Counted from the first letter of the stretch, positions 42,308-52,455 are shown. The stretch is 64,000 nucleotides of DNA from Levilinea saccharolytica (GCF_001306035.1 NZ_LGCM01000008.1:1-64000), one strand, 5' to 3'. Notes: a model not told the origin generated them from the letters alone. Translations and numbers: made by a program.

Positions 42308-42412
42308 TTACGACCTCGGCATAACCCGCCGGCGCGATGTAGTGTTTGAACTGCAGCATGCGATGATTACAGTCACTACAACGAATAGCCCTCTTTTCTG
42401 TGATTTGGTCAT
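42308..42412 (-). CDS. Small lipoprotein-like peptide gene (34 aa)
   Basis: An ATG at 42412 follows AGGAGG. The product MTKSQKRGLFVVVTVIIACC then SSNTTSRRRVMPRS has a basic start, a hydrophobic helix and a lipobox-like IIAC. The strong ribosome-binding site favours a real gene. It sits just upstream of the ABC exporter genes. The remainder of the 42207-42596 gap shows no gene. Confidence 0.5.
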   Translation of the reverse strand: MTKSQKRGLFVVVTVIIACCSSNTTSRRRVMPRS

Positions 42413-42596
42413 AATAAATTCCTCCTGCCTGGTACAACTACCTGTCCAATTTATTTCTATTTATGTAGTTTGGCAAATCAATTGCTTTTTTGAGTAGTTT
42501 ACGGGAATTGACCCATTTGGCTCATCATGGAGGGTCAAATGCTGGTCAGCTAAATATTATATAGGACGTACGATTCCAGAGTAGCCATGGCAGGAG

Positions 42597-44951
42597 TTAC
42601 TCTGTGCCTGAAGTAAATGCAGATAGATCCCAGATTTGTAGGGTGCCGTCACGGGCAACAGAAGCCAGACGGTTACCGGCAGGAGACCAGGCCAGTTGAT
42701 CGCTTATATCGGTATGACCGCCCAATTTTGCCAGAGGTTGACTGGTGGTCATATCCCACAAGAATATATCGCTGCCGGTCGAGCCGACAGCCAAGAAGCG
42801 ACCATCCGGCGACCAGGCAACGGTCCATAGCCGGTAATCGTTCATTCCTGTGGTCAGCAACTGCTCCTGTTTCCCAGTCACCACGTCCCAGATCAGGATC
42901 ATGCCTTCATCTGCCCCACTGTCCGGATGCATCAGCGCTCCCACCGCAGCCAGTTTTTTGCCGTCCGGAGACCAGGCCAGCCCGAGCCACAACGGTTTGA
43001 GATCCCCGGTCTCTGCCTGTAAAATGAATAGCACCTTTCCGGTCTGGGCGTCCCAGATGACGGGGGGCTGCATATTCAATGAATCCGCCGAGGCGAGACG
43101 TTTGCCATCGGGCGACCAGGCGACCTGGTCTGGTGTATGCCGCTGAGTTGGGTCCTGCAATTGAGATAGGAGTTTTCCTGTGCCGGCATCCCATACATGG
43201 GTGGGATCAGCCAGGTGACTGCCATCCCAAGACCAGGCGGATGAGAATGGGTACTGGTTGTTATCACTTTCGAGGGGGCGTTTTGAACATACGCTTCCCA
43301 CCAGATGAGTTTGATCGCCGCTGGTAAATAAATAGGTTCCAGGGCCGATAGGCGGCCAGGAGTTTACCCATTTCTGAGGGGTACCGACCATTTCCTGGCG
43401 CAAGGATTCACCGCTAACCGGGTTCCACCACGTGATGGCTGCGCCGTTCGTGGAGGCTAACCCGTCCAGCGTCCAGGTCAAAAAGGTTCCCACAGATGCA
43501 TGACCGCCCAGGCTGCGCAGCACACTGCCAGTGCTTACTGTGAAAGCATTGATCTGGCCATCCGGAGTTTGCAGTCCGAAAAGGGTCTTCCCGTCAGGCG
43601 ACCACCCCAAGCCGGGGGCAGTGTAATAACCCTCGATCTTCTGCTCCACCTGGCCGGTGAGGGCATTCCAGATCAGGATAAGGCCGGTGTCCATCCCGTA
43701 TGCTACAGCCAAATGCTGCCCATCCGGCGCCCAGGCCAGGGTAGTAATGGACCCGTTGACCTGCTGGTCAAGCAGATGAATCTGGCGATCTTGCTTCGCA
43801 TCCACGATGGCGACGATCGGTAAGCCCATACTGTCATACTGCGCCAGAAGATTGCCCACAGGAGCGGTGAAGATGGCACTGATCCAGGTATCTTTGGTAC
43901 CCTCGGCTGAAAAATCCTCCACCTGTGCGTACGTATCCCCCTCCCAGGCCAATATTTTCGTTCCCATCGAAACCCCGTATATGCGTCCATCTGCTGCCCA
44001 GGCGACTTTCATCCCGCTGTAGCCTTCGGAGCACTTGCCGCCACTGAGTTCTTTCAGTGAGGTACCCTTATTTGCGTCCCAAATGGTTACCTGTACGCAA
44101 CCACTGCCGCTGACCAGCCGCTGGCCATCCGGCGACCAGGCAAACGAGCCGCCCGCGCCTTCCAGCCTGGTCAAAAGCTTACCGTTACCCACATCCAGAA
44201 TGACAATGGCACTGCCTGATACAACACCCAGGCGTTCACTTTGGGGATCGAAAATTACCAGCCCAGCCTTTTCCGGCAAGGGAGCGAACCAGGACTCAGC
44301 AAATGTGTTGGCATTATACAGAAAAACCCCGAAATGTGTACTGACGGCCATCCGTTGTCCATCAGGAGAGACCGCCAGAGAAGTCGAGCTGCCTTTACCA
44401 ATGCGTAAAGTGGGGTTTAACACCGGGAGGGAAACTTCCTCTGGTTGATCTATACTCACCTGGACAAGCTGGATCACCTGGCCTTCCGTCTGCCAGCGGG
44501 CAGGATCCACCTCGATGATGTAGGTAAAATTCTCTCCCGGCATCGGAGTTTCGCCCACCCAATCGACTACCGGCTGCTGGTAGCTCTGCCCGTTCACTTC
44601 AACGTCGTAGGCAGCATAACGGTAGACCCCTTGCGATATCTCCCGATATTCCGTGGTGGTCCCGCCCGGAACATCCCCGAACTCGATTCGTTCGTCAGGG
44701 AATCTCACGACCAGATTATGCAGGGTAAAGGTGCTTTGGTTGGTAATCCGCAATCGTTGGAGTTGCGATTGGGCATCTGGTGTTTTTGCTGGGATCGTTG
44801 CTTCGGACTCAGAGGGAGGAATTGTTGCGGCATCTGGGGATGTAATCTGACCAGGCGTTACATCTGGTGAAACCATTGGTACAGCGGTACAACCGTTCAA
44901 CACCGTAAATAGGATTAACGGGATGAACACCCTAGACAACAGTTTGGACAT
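42597..44951 (-). CDS. WD40-repeat beta-propeller lipoprotein
   Basis: A 784-residue protein with a lipoprotein signal (VLNGC, lipobox Cys21). An N-terminal DUF-like beta domain (about 60-170) precedes some ten or more WD40-like blades, each with a WSPDGKRLAS- and IWDAQTGK-type motif. Beta-propellers of this type serve as protein-binding platforms outside the membrane. GGAGGTAAAA precedes the ATG. The gene is GC-richer than its AT-rich left neighbours. Confidence 0.85.
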   Translation of the reverse strand: MSKLLSRVFIPLILFTVLNGCTAVPMVSPDVTPGQITSPDAATIPPSESEATIPAKTPDAQSQLQRLRITNQSTFTLHNLVVRFPDERIEFGDVPGGTTTEYREISQGVYRYAAYDVEVNGQSYQQPVVDWVGETPMPGENFTYIIEVDPARWQTEGQVIQLVQVSIDQPEEVSLPVLNPTLRIGKGSSTSLAVSPDGQRMAVSTHFGVFLYNANTFAESWFAPLPEKAGLVIFDPQSERLGVVSGSAIVILDVGNGKLLTRLEGAGGSFAWSPDGQRLVSGSGCVQVTIWDANKGTSLKELSGGKCSEGYSGMKVAWAADGRIYGVSMGTKILAWEGDTYAQVEDFSAEGTKDTWISAIFTAPVGNLLAQYDSMGLPIVAIVDAKQDRQIHLLDQQVNGSITTLAWAPDGQHLAVAYGMDTGLILIWNALTGQVEQKIEGYYTAPGLGWSPDGKTLFGLQTPDGQINAFTVSTGSVLRSLGGHASVGTFLTWTLDGLASTNGAAITWWNPVSGESLRQEMVGTPQKWVNSWPPIGPGTYLFTSGDQTHLVGSVCSKRPLESDNNQYPFSSAWSWDGSHLADPTHVWDAGTGKLLSQLQDPTQRHTPDQVAWSPDGKRLASADSLNMQPPVIWDAQTGKVLFILQAETGDLKPLWLGLAWSPDGKKLAAVGALMHPDSGADEGMILIWDVVTGKQEQLLTTGMNDYRLWTVAWSPDGRFLAVGSTGSDIFLWDMTTSQPLAKLGGHTDISDQLAWSPAGNRLASVARDGTLQIWDLSAFTSGTE

Positions 44952-45002
44952 TTTTACCTCCTGTATTGGCTAATCGCTGATGCCCCGCGACAGTGGTGGC
45001 TG

Positions 45003-45677
45003 TTAGAAATGGTATCCCGGAATGTGGTGATGAAGATCTTCTGTTTTTCCAGAGAAAATTACCCGGCCTTGTTGTAAAACAATAGCTTGTTCTGTGAAAC
45101 GTTCAACATCAGGCGGATCGTGGGTGCTGAACACGATCAGACGACCTGATGACGATTTGCGAGCCAACGCAAAGACACGTTCGCGTTCTTCTACGTCCAA
45201 TCCGCGCGTCAATTCGTCTAGCAACAACAGAGACGGCTTTCCGAGGAAGGCCTGCGCGATCCCGGTCAGGCGGATTTGCCCCCCGGATAGTCTTCCAAAG
45301 GGTCGGTCGGCCACGGATTTCAATCCTAAGGCGGAAAGCAAATAGTCTACCTGGCCAGACTCAGAGATATTCTTCAGCGTCCCAAGATATTCCAGGAGCT
45401 GCCTGGGCGTCAAATTGTGGGGGAAATCCAACTCTTGCGGCAGGTAACCGCACTGGCTCCTCAGGAGCTTGAGATTACGCCGATATGGGATTCCGTCGAA
45501 CCAAAGCTGGCCGTGATCCGGCCTGGTCAGTGAGGCTAGGCAGCGCAGAAGCGTGGTTTTCCCTGAGCCGTTCGGACCGAGCAAAGCAATTGTGCCGGGC
45601 TGGAAGTCCAGGTTTACGTTCCGCAGCGCCACCTGTGTGCCGTAAGATTTCGATAACTCCCGAATCCTCAGCTCCAC
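45003..45677 (-). CDS. ABC transporter ATPase
   Basis: A 224-residue ATPase starting with GTG. Walker A is GPNGSGKTT, the Q-loop is YLPQELD, the signature is LSGGQIRLTG, Walker B is LLLLDELTRGLD (Leu for Pro) and the H-loop is STHDPP. It overlaps the end of the permease/anti-sigma fusion gene by 10 bases and closes a six-gene minus-strand operon. Confidence 0.9.
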   Translation of the reverse strand: MELRIRELSKSYGTQVALRNVNLDFQPGTIALLGPNGSGKTTLLRCLASLTRPDHGQLWFDGIPYRRNLKLLRSQCGYLPQELDFPHNLTPRQLLEYLGTLKNISESGQVDYLLSALGLKSVADRPFGRLSGGQIRLTGIAQAFLGKPSLLLLDELTRGLDVEERERVFALARKSSSGRLIVFSTHDPPDVERFTEQAIVLQQGRVIFSGKTEDLHHHIPGYHF

Positions 45678-46516
45678 GATTTCTCCCCACCAGGTGCAGT
45701 CCGCCCGGCAAGGCCTAGTAGCCCCAGACCAACCAGGCAGGCCAGGCTCGCGCCAATTAGTAGCGGGTCAGATCGGCTAATGATGAGTAGCAGCCAAAAG
45801 GCCGGAGTCATTCCCTCAGTTGCCCGGGCCACGGCCTCGCTCCAGCCAAGGAGGATTAAGCATCCCCACAAGCCCAGCGGAAGGATGGCCCCTACCAATG
45901 AGTTCCAACGGATCGTCGCGTAGAAGGCCAGCCCAGTCAAAGCTAGCATCGGGCCTAGCCAGATCAACGTCAGCCGCCATAGAACTACCTGCGGACCTTC
46001 TAACCAGATCAGCAAGAGCAGCAGCAGCGAGATCAGCAGGTTGAAAGCCAGTACCAGCGCCAGACGAGTATAGAGCAACTCAGCGGCACCGGTGGCTGTG
46101 AGGCGCTCTAATTCCCCTAAAGTGCGTGTCTCAGGACGGAACACATAGGCGACGCCAACAGCGGCCAGCAGAGGTGCAACCACTATGAATACTAGCGGAA
46201 GTAGGTCTCGACCATCGATGACAGACAAGGACAGCCCAAGAAGCAGCACCAGCAGACCGGCCAGCCAGAAGGATTTCTCGAACAGAACGGATTGGCTGTG
46301 GGCTAGGCGCAGCCAGTTCGTCCATTGTCGGCGTTTTATAGCAGGAGAGCCAGGTAAATACTGTTCCAGTACGGTCAGCAGGTGATCTCTCCCTGCTGTT
46401 TCAGGCTCAGTCCCTAGATCGGTTTCTAGAAAATGCGCCAGAGCATTTAGATCTCCCAATGCTTGGCGTTGGGTTTCGTCCAAACCATCAGTCAATCGGT
46501 CAACAGGGTTATTCAT
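45668..46516 (-). CDS. Membrane protein, anti-sigma-like N-terminus plus ABC-2-like permease
   Basis: A 282-residue protein. The first 85 residues are soluble, acidic and helical, as in zinc-free anti-sigma domains, and the remainder has six transmembrane helices. Its start overlaps the end of an ECF sigma gene by 8 bases (GAGGTGG upstream), the usual place of an anti-sigma factor. So it may both restrain the sigma factor and act as permease with the next ATPase. The double role is inference. Confidence 0.65.
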   Translation of the reverse strand: MNNPVDRLTDGLDETQRQALGDLNALAHFLETDLGTEPETAGRDHLLTVLEQYLPGSPAIKRRQWTNWLRLAHSQSVLFEKSFWLAGLLVLLLGLSLSVIDGRDLLPLVFIVVAPLLAAVGVAYVFRPETRTLGELERLTATGAAELLYTRLALVLAFNLLISLLLLLLIWLEGPQVVLWRLTLIWLGPMLALTGLAFYATIRWNSLVGAILPLGLWGCLILLGWSEAVARATEGMTPAFWLLLIISRSDPLLIGASLACLVGLGLLGLAGRTAPGGEKSWS

Positions 46517-47069
46517 CTTGTCCCACCTCTTCCTGCTCCAGGATCATCCTGGCGCGCCGCAGCCCGTGGAACAATCTACTTTTGACTGTGCCGAGGGGCG
46601 CGCCGGTTATCGTGGAAATTTCTTCCAGAGAAAACTCCTGGTAAAAACGAAGTAAGATCACCTCGCGTTGACGCGCTGGTAAACACTGTAACAAGGCGTT
46701 GACCTGCACGCAGTCAGAGGATTGCAGCGCCAGGCTTTCGGTTTCAACAGGTGCGGCCATCCAATCGTCCCCTTGATCTTCGTCCGGCAGATAAAATGTC
46801 TCCCGGCGGAAGGCAGCGGAACGGAAATAATCACGAGCCAGGTTACGAGCGATCTGGTAAATCCATGGCCGGAAGTGCTCCGGTGGAACACCACGGCAAG
46901 TCAGTATGCGGATAAACGTGTCCTGTACCATATCTTCTGCGGACTGAGTTTGGCCGGTCATTCGGGAGAGGAATTTCAAGAGCGGTCCATGATAGCGCTC
47001 GACCAATCCGGCAAGCGCTGTACGGTCTCCCCCCCGCACCCGGATATACAATTGCTCATCGCTCTCCAA
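46509..47069 (-). CDS. ECF RNA polymerase sigma factor (1)
   Basis: A 186-residue ECF sigma factor: region 2 with AEDMVQDTFIRILTCRG and IYQIARNLARDYFR, region 4 with LPARQREVILLRFYQEFSL and LGTVKSRLFHGLRR. The TTG at 47069 is preferred because GGAGGAG lies 5 bases before it; the ATG at 47096 overlaps the upstream gene further and lacks a site. It probably controls the surrounding ABC operon. Confidence 0.9.
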   Translation of the reverse strand: MESDEQLYIRVRGGDRTALAGLVERYHGPLLKFLSRMTGQTQSAEDMVQDTFIRILTCRGVPPEHFRPWIYQIARNLARDYFRSAAFRRETFYLPDEDQGDDWMAAPVETESLALQSSDCVQVNALLQCLPARQREVILLRFYQEFSLEEISTITGAPLGTVKSRLFHGLRRARMILEQEEVGQDE

Positions 47070-47742
47070 GTAAACTCCTCCGAATTGAACCGCCATTCAG
47101 ATAAGCATACCATGCAGCATTGATCACGATGAACGCAAACCCCAACCCGGTGAGGAGCGACCGGTTGAGGGGATAACTTACCTCCCTCCAGTTCCAAACG
47201 GTCGCAAAAAGGAATAGCGCGCCACTGATTTTTCCCCGTGTTTGCAGCTCGAGGAACCAATAGACCAACACCGTACCGGCTGCTGCCCAATAAGAGCGTG
47301 ACAATCCCCCGACGAGCAGCGACAGGCCGGTCATAAACAGGGATGGCGCAAGTGCTGGCAAGACAGCTACGAAAACATTAGAGGTACCCCACAAAAAGAG
47401 AAAGGCGAATGCACCCAGCGTCAGCGCCAGGAAAAGAAATGCCAGCGCTGCGCCGCTCCGTAGAAGTGGTAAACGCAGCCGGGATTCTGGATACGATCGT
47501 CGCAGCTCAGCGAAGCCTTCCTCAGTTTCGATAGTCATCAAATGGGCAGCAGATTGCCCGGCTGCCAAGGGGAGGATGATCTCGAAGGCGTTGACTATCA
47601 TCGGGAGGGGCATCTCCGTATCGAAGCGGCCCCACAACAGCCGGGAAAGAACAGCAAAAGCCGGTAGCCCAAGACACGGCAGCAGCCCGGCCAAACCTGC
47701 CACCAAACGCGTTTCGTAATACAAAGGCGACTTCGTTCTCAT
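47056..47742 (-). CDS. ABC-2-like polytopic membrane protein
   Basis: A 228-residue protein with six transmembrane helices. The ATG at 47742 overlaps the previous stop (ATGA). It lies between a large permease gene and the sigma gene and is probably a permease subunit of the same system. Confidence 0.7.
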   Translation of the reverse strand: MRTKSPLYYETRLVAGLAGLLPCLGLPAFAVLSRLLWGRFDTEMPLPMIVNAFEIILPLAAGQSAAHLMTIETEEGFAELRRSYPESRLRLPLLRSGAALAFLFLALTLGAFAFLFLWGTSNVFVAVLPALAPSLFMTGLSLLVGGLSRSYWAAAGTVLVYWFLELQTRGKISGALFLFATVWNWREVSYPLNRSLLTGLGFAFIVINAAWYAYLNGGSIRRSLLGER

Positions 47743-49757
47743 CGCATACCGCCTGCCGAGCGGATCCACTGGGGCAGAGCCTCATACGGCAGACCCCGGA
47801 GTTCGTCCGGCTTCTGGTACATCTGATTCAGTACATTTTTTACAGCCTCCTGGCCGCTTTGGCGATAGATTTCCAGAAGCGCCAGCCGATCTTCATCTAC
47901 GCCTCCTTGCATTTGTGCGTCAGATTGGATCAGAGCCTGCATGCGTTCTGGATTGCCATCCTCTCGAACATAGATGTCCAGGAAACCGACAACGGCCTGA
48001 AAGGCGCGCTCCAGACTGGTAATCGGTCCACCATATTCGGGATCCAATTTGCCGTCGCTTAAGCTCCATAGGTCGGTGAGCAACGTTTTGATGACAAACT
48101 GCCGAGACGAAGAGAGGGTTGCACTCATATTTGCCGGCGAGTAACGCGGCGTGACTACCAAGGGGTATCCGGCTGCGGGCGGTGTCCTTCCGGGCAAACC
48201 GCCTTCTTCACCCAGCACCATCAAGATCAGTCCTTGAACCTTTGCGTCAGGAAAGAACGGAGTAATTTTCCGCAGGGGATCTTCAAAAACGCTGGCCAAC
48301 CCGCGCGCTTGCTCCAGATCTGCCCGGGATGTTATCAAGGTGATATCGCCCACCTGCTCAACGACCAGGCGGGGGGAGCCAATCAGGAAGACCCAGCTGG
48401 CAGAATTTGCTTCGAAGGTATTCTCTCCCACAGCAGGCAGGTTGGCAGCAAAGGGAAGGCTGCCGCTGTTGATTACCGTCAAACGGATGTGCGCCGGATC
48501 ATGTTGGGTGTATTTCATGTTCGGGCCCGAAAGAATCGGAACCGGATACCAGTTCGCTGTGGGGGTCAGGCGCACACCGCGTGGGTCGATAAAATCGCTG
48601 GCTTCCACTACCCCATCAGAAATACTCTCGACGCGCAGCATGCCCTGATAATTAATGGAAAAAGAAAGGGTTTCGCCAGGACCAACCGGCTGGGACAGGT
48701 GAACAATTACCAATTCGTTCCTGCGTTCAACCGGTAAACTGGCATCCGTGACAGTCAGAACAGGATTGAGGCGGAAGGGTAATGTATCGAGTGGATCCGA
48801 GCTTTGATTAACCGCCGTTAATTCCGCGGTGAAGTGTGCCGGTTGGGCATCTTTCAGATCGAGGATCAGTTGGTAATCGGTGACAGTGAAAGAGTTGGTC
48901 TCAATTGATAGGGTCTCGAATGTATTCGAGATCTGGGCGGCTTGAACGCCGGAACCATACCGCATACCGCTCCATCCTGCCAAAGTAAGCGCAATAATCA
49001 GCAGGACGCTGCCCACCAAAGAAGATCGGTAAAAACGGCGAGACGATAGGCTTATCATCAAAATTGCCAGGAACAACAGCAGCAGCCCGATGTAAAACAG
49101 GTTAAACCAGAAAGGTTGATCACCGTACAATAACCGCCCCCATAATTCTGAATAAAAGCTCACTCCCTGGCGCATGAAGTTGAGCAGGCTGGCGAAAGGG
49201 AAACGGTCTGCCAGGATGGTTGGGCCAAGCAGAAAGCCAAGCCACCCGGCTGCCAGGAGCGGGTAAGCCCAGCGGCCGGGTCTGGACCAGGACATCAGCG
49301 CCCAGGCAAATGCACTGGCAACCGCGAAGGTCAGCCCAGCCTCCCCTAAATAAGTAGGCAGTTCTGCCAGCAGCGACGTGAGCGGACCCTGGGTTGCGGC
49401 GAATGCGATTGGCTCTACCAGGAAGACCACCAACGCAAGCAGACCTGCCAACCAACGACCGAAAATCACCTCAAACCCGGTGGGAAATGAATCCTCAAGT
49501 TCGTGGAATTTCATCCGATTCGAGCGTGAGGAGCTGATCGCTGCCAGAAAAAGGCTCACTAGTGATATCAGCCCGATGGCAGTTCGTCCCAAAGTCGTTT
49601 CAAGCAGCCCCTGCGCGGAGCGATTGTCATGGCCAAGGAACATCAAGACAAGTGCAGCCCATAAAACATGCAGCGAGAGATACATCCAATTCCCAGCCAG
49701 CAGACGAAATTCTGTCCGGAAGGCAGTCCATAAACGGTTGAGAGTCAAGCTACCCAT
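47739..49757 (-). CDS. Large ABC permease-peptidase-like membrane protein
   Basis: A 672-residue protein. Six transmembrane helices in residues 1-280 resemble ABC-2 permeases. A large extracytoplasmic part follows (YQLILDLKDAQPAHFTAELT, LSFSINYQGMLRVES) that looks like the N-terminal domain of M1-type aminopeptidases, a known fusion in ABC-2 proteins. No HExxH zinc motif is visible, so it is not an active peptidase of that type. The ATG at 49757 overlaps the end of the ATPase gene. Confidence 0.72.
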   Translation of the reverse strand: MGSLTLNRLWTAFRTEFRLLAGNWMYLSLHVLWAALVLMFLGHDNRSAQGLLETTLGRTAIGLISLVSLFLAAISSSRSNRMKFHELEDSFPTGFEVIFGRWLAGLLALVVFLVEPIAFAATQGPLTSLLAELPTYLGEAGLTFAVASAFAWALMSWSRPGRWAYPLLAAGWLGFLLGPTILADRFPFASLLNFMRQGVSFYSELWGRLLYGDQPFWFNLFYIGLLLLFLAILMISLSSRRFYRSSLVGSVLLIIALTLAGWSGMRYGSGVQAAQISNTFETLSIETNSFTVTDYQLILDLKDAQPAHFTAELTAVNQSSDPLDTLPFRLNPVLTVTDASLPVERRNELVIVHLSQPVGPGETLSFSINYQGMLRVESISDGVVEASDFIDPRGVRLTPTANWYPVPILSGPNMKYTQHDPAHIRLTVINSGSLPFAANLPAVGENTFEANSASWVFLIGSPRLVVEQVGDITLITSRADLEQARGLASVFEDPLRKITPFFPDAKVQGLILMVLGEEGGLPGRTPPAAGYPLVVTPRYSPANMSATLSSSRQFVIKTLLTDLWSLSDGKLDPEYGGPITSLERAFQAVVGFLDIYVREDGNPERMQALIQSDAQMQGGVDEDRLALLEIYRQSGQEAVKNVLNQMYQKPDELRGLPYEALPQWIRSAGGMR

Positions 49758-50652
49758 AGTGGACCTCTTTCTGGACCAGGGTCGACTTGATGACAGCCAT
49801 ATAACCGTCTTCCAGGCCAGGTTCGATGGGTTGTGCGCCATTGAACGGGGAGTGGATTGCCAATAGCCGGGCCTGCATGTGTCTGTTCAGCATTCGGGAG
49901 GATAAAACAGGATATTTTACTTCCAATTTTGGCCACGCATCTAATGGAACATCCACCTGCCATACGGCTCCTTTGGCCTGGTCTATCAATGCTTCGGGCG
50001 TGCCGTTGAAGACCAGTTTGCCCTGATACAACACCGCCAGCCCGGTGCAGCTGGCTTCGATGTCGGCGACGATGTGGGTCGATAGCAATACGGTGCGATC
50101 CTGCGCCAGGCGGGAGAGCAGATTGCGGAATCGAATGCGTTCCTCCGGGTCTAGCCCGGCGGTCGGCTCGTCGACCACGATGAGTTCGGGATTTCCCAAC
50201 AAGGCCTGGGCGATCCCTAACCGCTGGCGCATCCCGCCAGAAAAGGTCCCGACTTTTCGCCGCGCTTCTTCGAGCAGGTTGACTTCCGTGAGCGTTTTCA
50301 TGACCTGTTCCTTCCGCAGGCTGGCGGGGACGTTTTTCATCGCGCCGATGTAGTCCAGCATCTCGAATGCAGTAAGGCTGCGATAGAAGCCAAAATCCTG
50401 GGGGAGGTAACCTAAGCGCTGCCGCACTGCTCCCGGATTTTGCACCACGTCGAACTCCCCAATCCTTACTTGGCCACTGGTAGGCGCGAGTAGGGTGGTC
50501 AGGATGCGCAGCAAGGTCGTCTTCCCGGCGCCGTTTGGTCCTAGGAGACCGAACATACCTCCAGGGATGTGCAGTGAAATGCTGTCGAGCGCCCGAAACT
50601 TGCGATAGTTCTTCGTCAGTTGATGAATAGAAATTTTCACGCTTTTCTCCAT
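49750..50652 (-). CDS. ABC transporter ATPase
   Basis: A 300-residue ATPase with Walker A GPNGAGKTT, Q-loop YLPQDFG, signature FSGGMRQRLG, Walker B LIVVDEPTAGLD and H-loop STHIVAD. It is the first gene of the six-gene operon (ATPase, large permease, permease, sigma, anti-sigma/permease, ATPase). AAAGGATC precedes the ATG. Confidence 0.92.
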   Translation of the reverse strand: MEKSVKISIHQLTKNYRKFRALDSISLHIPGGMFGLLGPNGAGKTTLLRILTTLLAPTSGQVRIGEFDVVQNPGAVRQRLGYLPQDFGFYRSLTAFEMLDYIGAMKNVPASLRKEQVMKTLTEVNLLEEARRKVGTFSGGMRQRLGIAQALLGNPELIVVDEPTAGLDPEERIRFRNLLSRLAQDRTVLLSTHIVADIEASCTGLAVLYQGKLVFNGTPEALIDQAKGAVWQVDVPLDAWPKLEVKYPVLSSRMLNRHMQARLLAIHSPFNGAQPIEPGLEDGYMAVIKSTLVQKEVHYG

Positions 50653-50860
50653 GATCCTTTACTGTACATTAACAAGACGAAATACCGCAAGGGAAGGTTT
50701 AAACGACCTTCATGAAAAATAAACCTACAATATGAAATGTTCTCTCTATGATGTCACTTATCTTGGGCACGATGGGATGCATAATTTTGACGAAGTGGTT
50801 CCAGTTCCTCATTGCGGGAAAAATTGCCACGCGCATGCGCGTTTGGGATAGAGCGATGGA

Positions 50861-50891
50861 AAAAAGCGTTGGATCATATCCAACGCTTTTT
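50861..50891. terminator. Bidirectional intrinsic terminator
   Basis: Perfect 14-base arms AAAAAGCGTTGGAT (50861-50874) and ATCCAACGCTTTTT (50878-50891) with a 3-base loop. A-run and T-run flank it, so it works on both strands. It ends the minus-strand operon of the next gene. Confidence 0.9.
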
Positions 50892-50919
50892 CATAATTAC
50901 CTGGTTTCTCGTAAAGCAG

Positions 50920-52455
50920 TTACTTTCCAGGCGACCAGGAGCCGATGAAACTGATCAGGTCGCCAAGGACTGCCGGCTGAGAAACGCGCACGGTTAGCAT
51001 GCCGGTCGGAATTTGCGAGTACATTTCTGCCTGGTAGAAGTGGAAAGGGTCACCCGGGTTGAAACTGCTGCCACCGCCCATGTTGGTTTTGTACCCAACC
51101 AGGCCGGCCTGGCATTGGACGACTTTCCCTTCGGCGCCATCGAAGAGGAAGGAGTAACCGCCATACGGGTTCTTCTCGACGGCACTCAATGTGAATTTGA
51201 CTGAACCGAGCTGGATTTCCTGGTTGATCTCAACTGGATTGTCTGAGGTTTGTACCTTGCTTCCATCAAATTCAATCTCAGCATAAGCCTCTTTTTCGGG
51301 GAAGGAACGTTCATAAACGTTTTGCTTGGCATAAACAGGGAAAGCAACACCCGATTTCGGTACGGCAAACGTGTACATCGAGCCCAGGTATTTCAGTTGG
51401 TCTTGACCTGAAAGCTGGCTGCGCAGGCTCTCTTCATATTTCCAAAGTTCAAGTTGGGTTTCATGGTCTGGCTCTTGCAGTTCCGCGCCGTTCGCATCGT
51501 AAAGGACAGGATTGAAGGGTACGGCATAGAGTTCGCCATTGATCTGAATATCGTTATCGCGTTTACCGGGGTAAGCCCAGGTCACCCAGTAGGCATCTGG
51601 TTGTTCGACCATGGCAAGGACGACCATCTCCTCTTGGCGGTCTCCATCGACCATCATCGCCGGCATGGCAGGTGTTCTGGATTCGACCTGAGGTTGCGCG
51701 GCAGGTTCCACCTTGGTCGACGCAGGGTTTTCGACCTGAGCCTGAGACGGCATGAGCGTGGCCGGGTAAACCGCGAGGTTCTCAGGTGCTGGCTTGAAGG
51801 TAAGAGCGAACTGCCAGTCTTCAGGTCCCTTGCCCCGAGCTGTTCCTTCCAGACAGGGAAAGACCAGAGTAGCCTGGTTGAAGTTCGTCGGGACCGTGTC
51901 GCTGAAGCGAATATTATTGGCGTATGACCCGTCCGGCGTGAGGCCGCTGCTGCTTCCCGATGCTTCAACTCTGCTGCCATCCGGCAGGGTCAGATAAGCA
52001 GGTGTGAAGCACTCTGGATCGCCAAATTTGGCATGTTTAATTTCAACGGGCAGGTCGGACATAGTGTAGGTGATGATTGTTTGGTCAGCGCTCAGGAAAG
52101 CAGATTGGATGTCAAGGGTAACTCCATCTCTCGTATCACTCACCGGTTCAGCCAGTTGCCTGAAGGGTGAACTGGTGTCCACAAGCCCGACATTTGGCAC
52201 AAATCCGAAAACAGCTTGTATCTGCGCCAGAACCTTCGAAGGGCCGATGGCAAGAACCATGACTCCGATTAAAAGAAAGGCGGCCATAGCGTATGCCCAG
52301 CCGCGGGCAAAGTGAAAGGCGGGCCTGGCGCTCACTTCAGGATGGGGCTGCTTAGCCTGTAGTTTGGCTTCGAGTTGCTTGAAGTAGGCCGGGTTGGCCT
52401 CCGGCAGTCGGTAGGTTTGCTTGATTTCTTTCTCAAAAGAATTGAGGTTGTTCAT
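50920..52455 (-). CDS. DUF4179-type membrane protein, putative anti-sigma factor
   Basis: A 511-residue protein: an 80-residue soluble N-terminus, one transmembrane helix (near 62-82, AMAAFLLIGVMVLAIGPS), then a DUF4179-like extracellular part (SPFRQLAEPVSDTRDGVTLD, IITYTMSDLPVEI). It follows an ECF sigma gene with one base between, the standard sigma/anti-sigma layout. GGTGGAG precedes the ATG. Confidence 0.78.
   Translation of the reverse strand: MNNLNSFEKEIKQTYRLPEANPAYFKQLEAKLQAKQPHPEVSARPAFHFARGWAYAMAAFLLIGVMVLAIGPSKVLAQIQAVFGFVPNVGLVDTSSPFRQLAEPVSDTRDGVTLDIQSAFLSADQTIITYTMSDLPVEIKHAKFGDPECFTPAYLTLPDGSRVEASGSSSGLTPDGSYANNIRFSDTVPTNFNQATLVFPCLEGTARGKGPEDWQFALTFKPAPENLAVYPATLMPSQAQVENPASTKVEPAAQPQVESRTPAMPAMMVDGDRQEEMVVLAMVEQPDAYWVTWAYPGKRDNDIQINGELYAVPFNPVLYDANGAELQEPDHETQLELWKYEESLRSQLSGQDQLKYLGSMYTFAVPKSGVAFPVYAKQNVYERSFPEKEAYAEIEFDGSKVQTSDNPVEINQEIQLGSVKFTLSAVEKNPYGGYSFLFDGAEGKVVQCQAGLVGYKTNMGGGSSFNPGDPFHFYQAEMYSQIPTGMLTVRVSQPAVLGDLISFIGSWSPGK

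Noticed and set aside
42600-44900. Several + strand frames of 60-140 codons opposite the WD40 gene
   Set aside because: They reflect the strong codon bias and repeats of the WD40 gene; no ribosome-binding sites or domains are seen.
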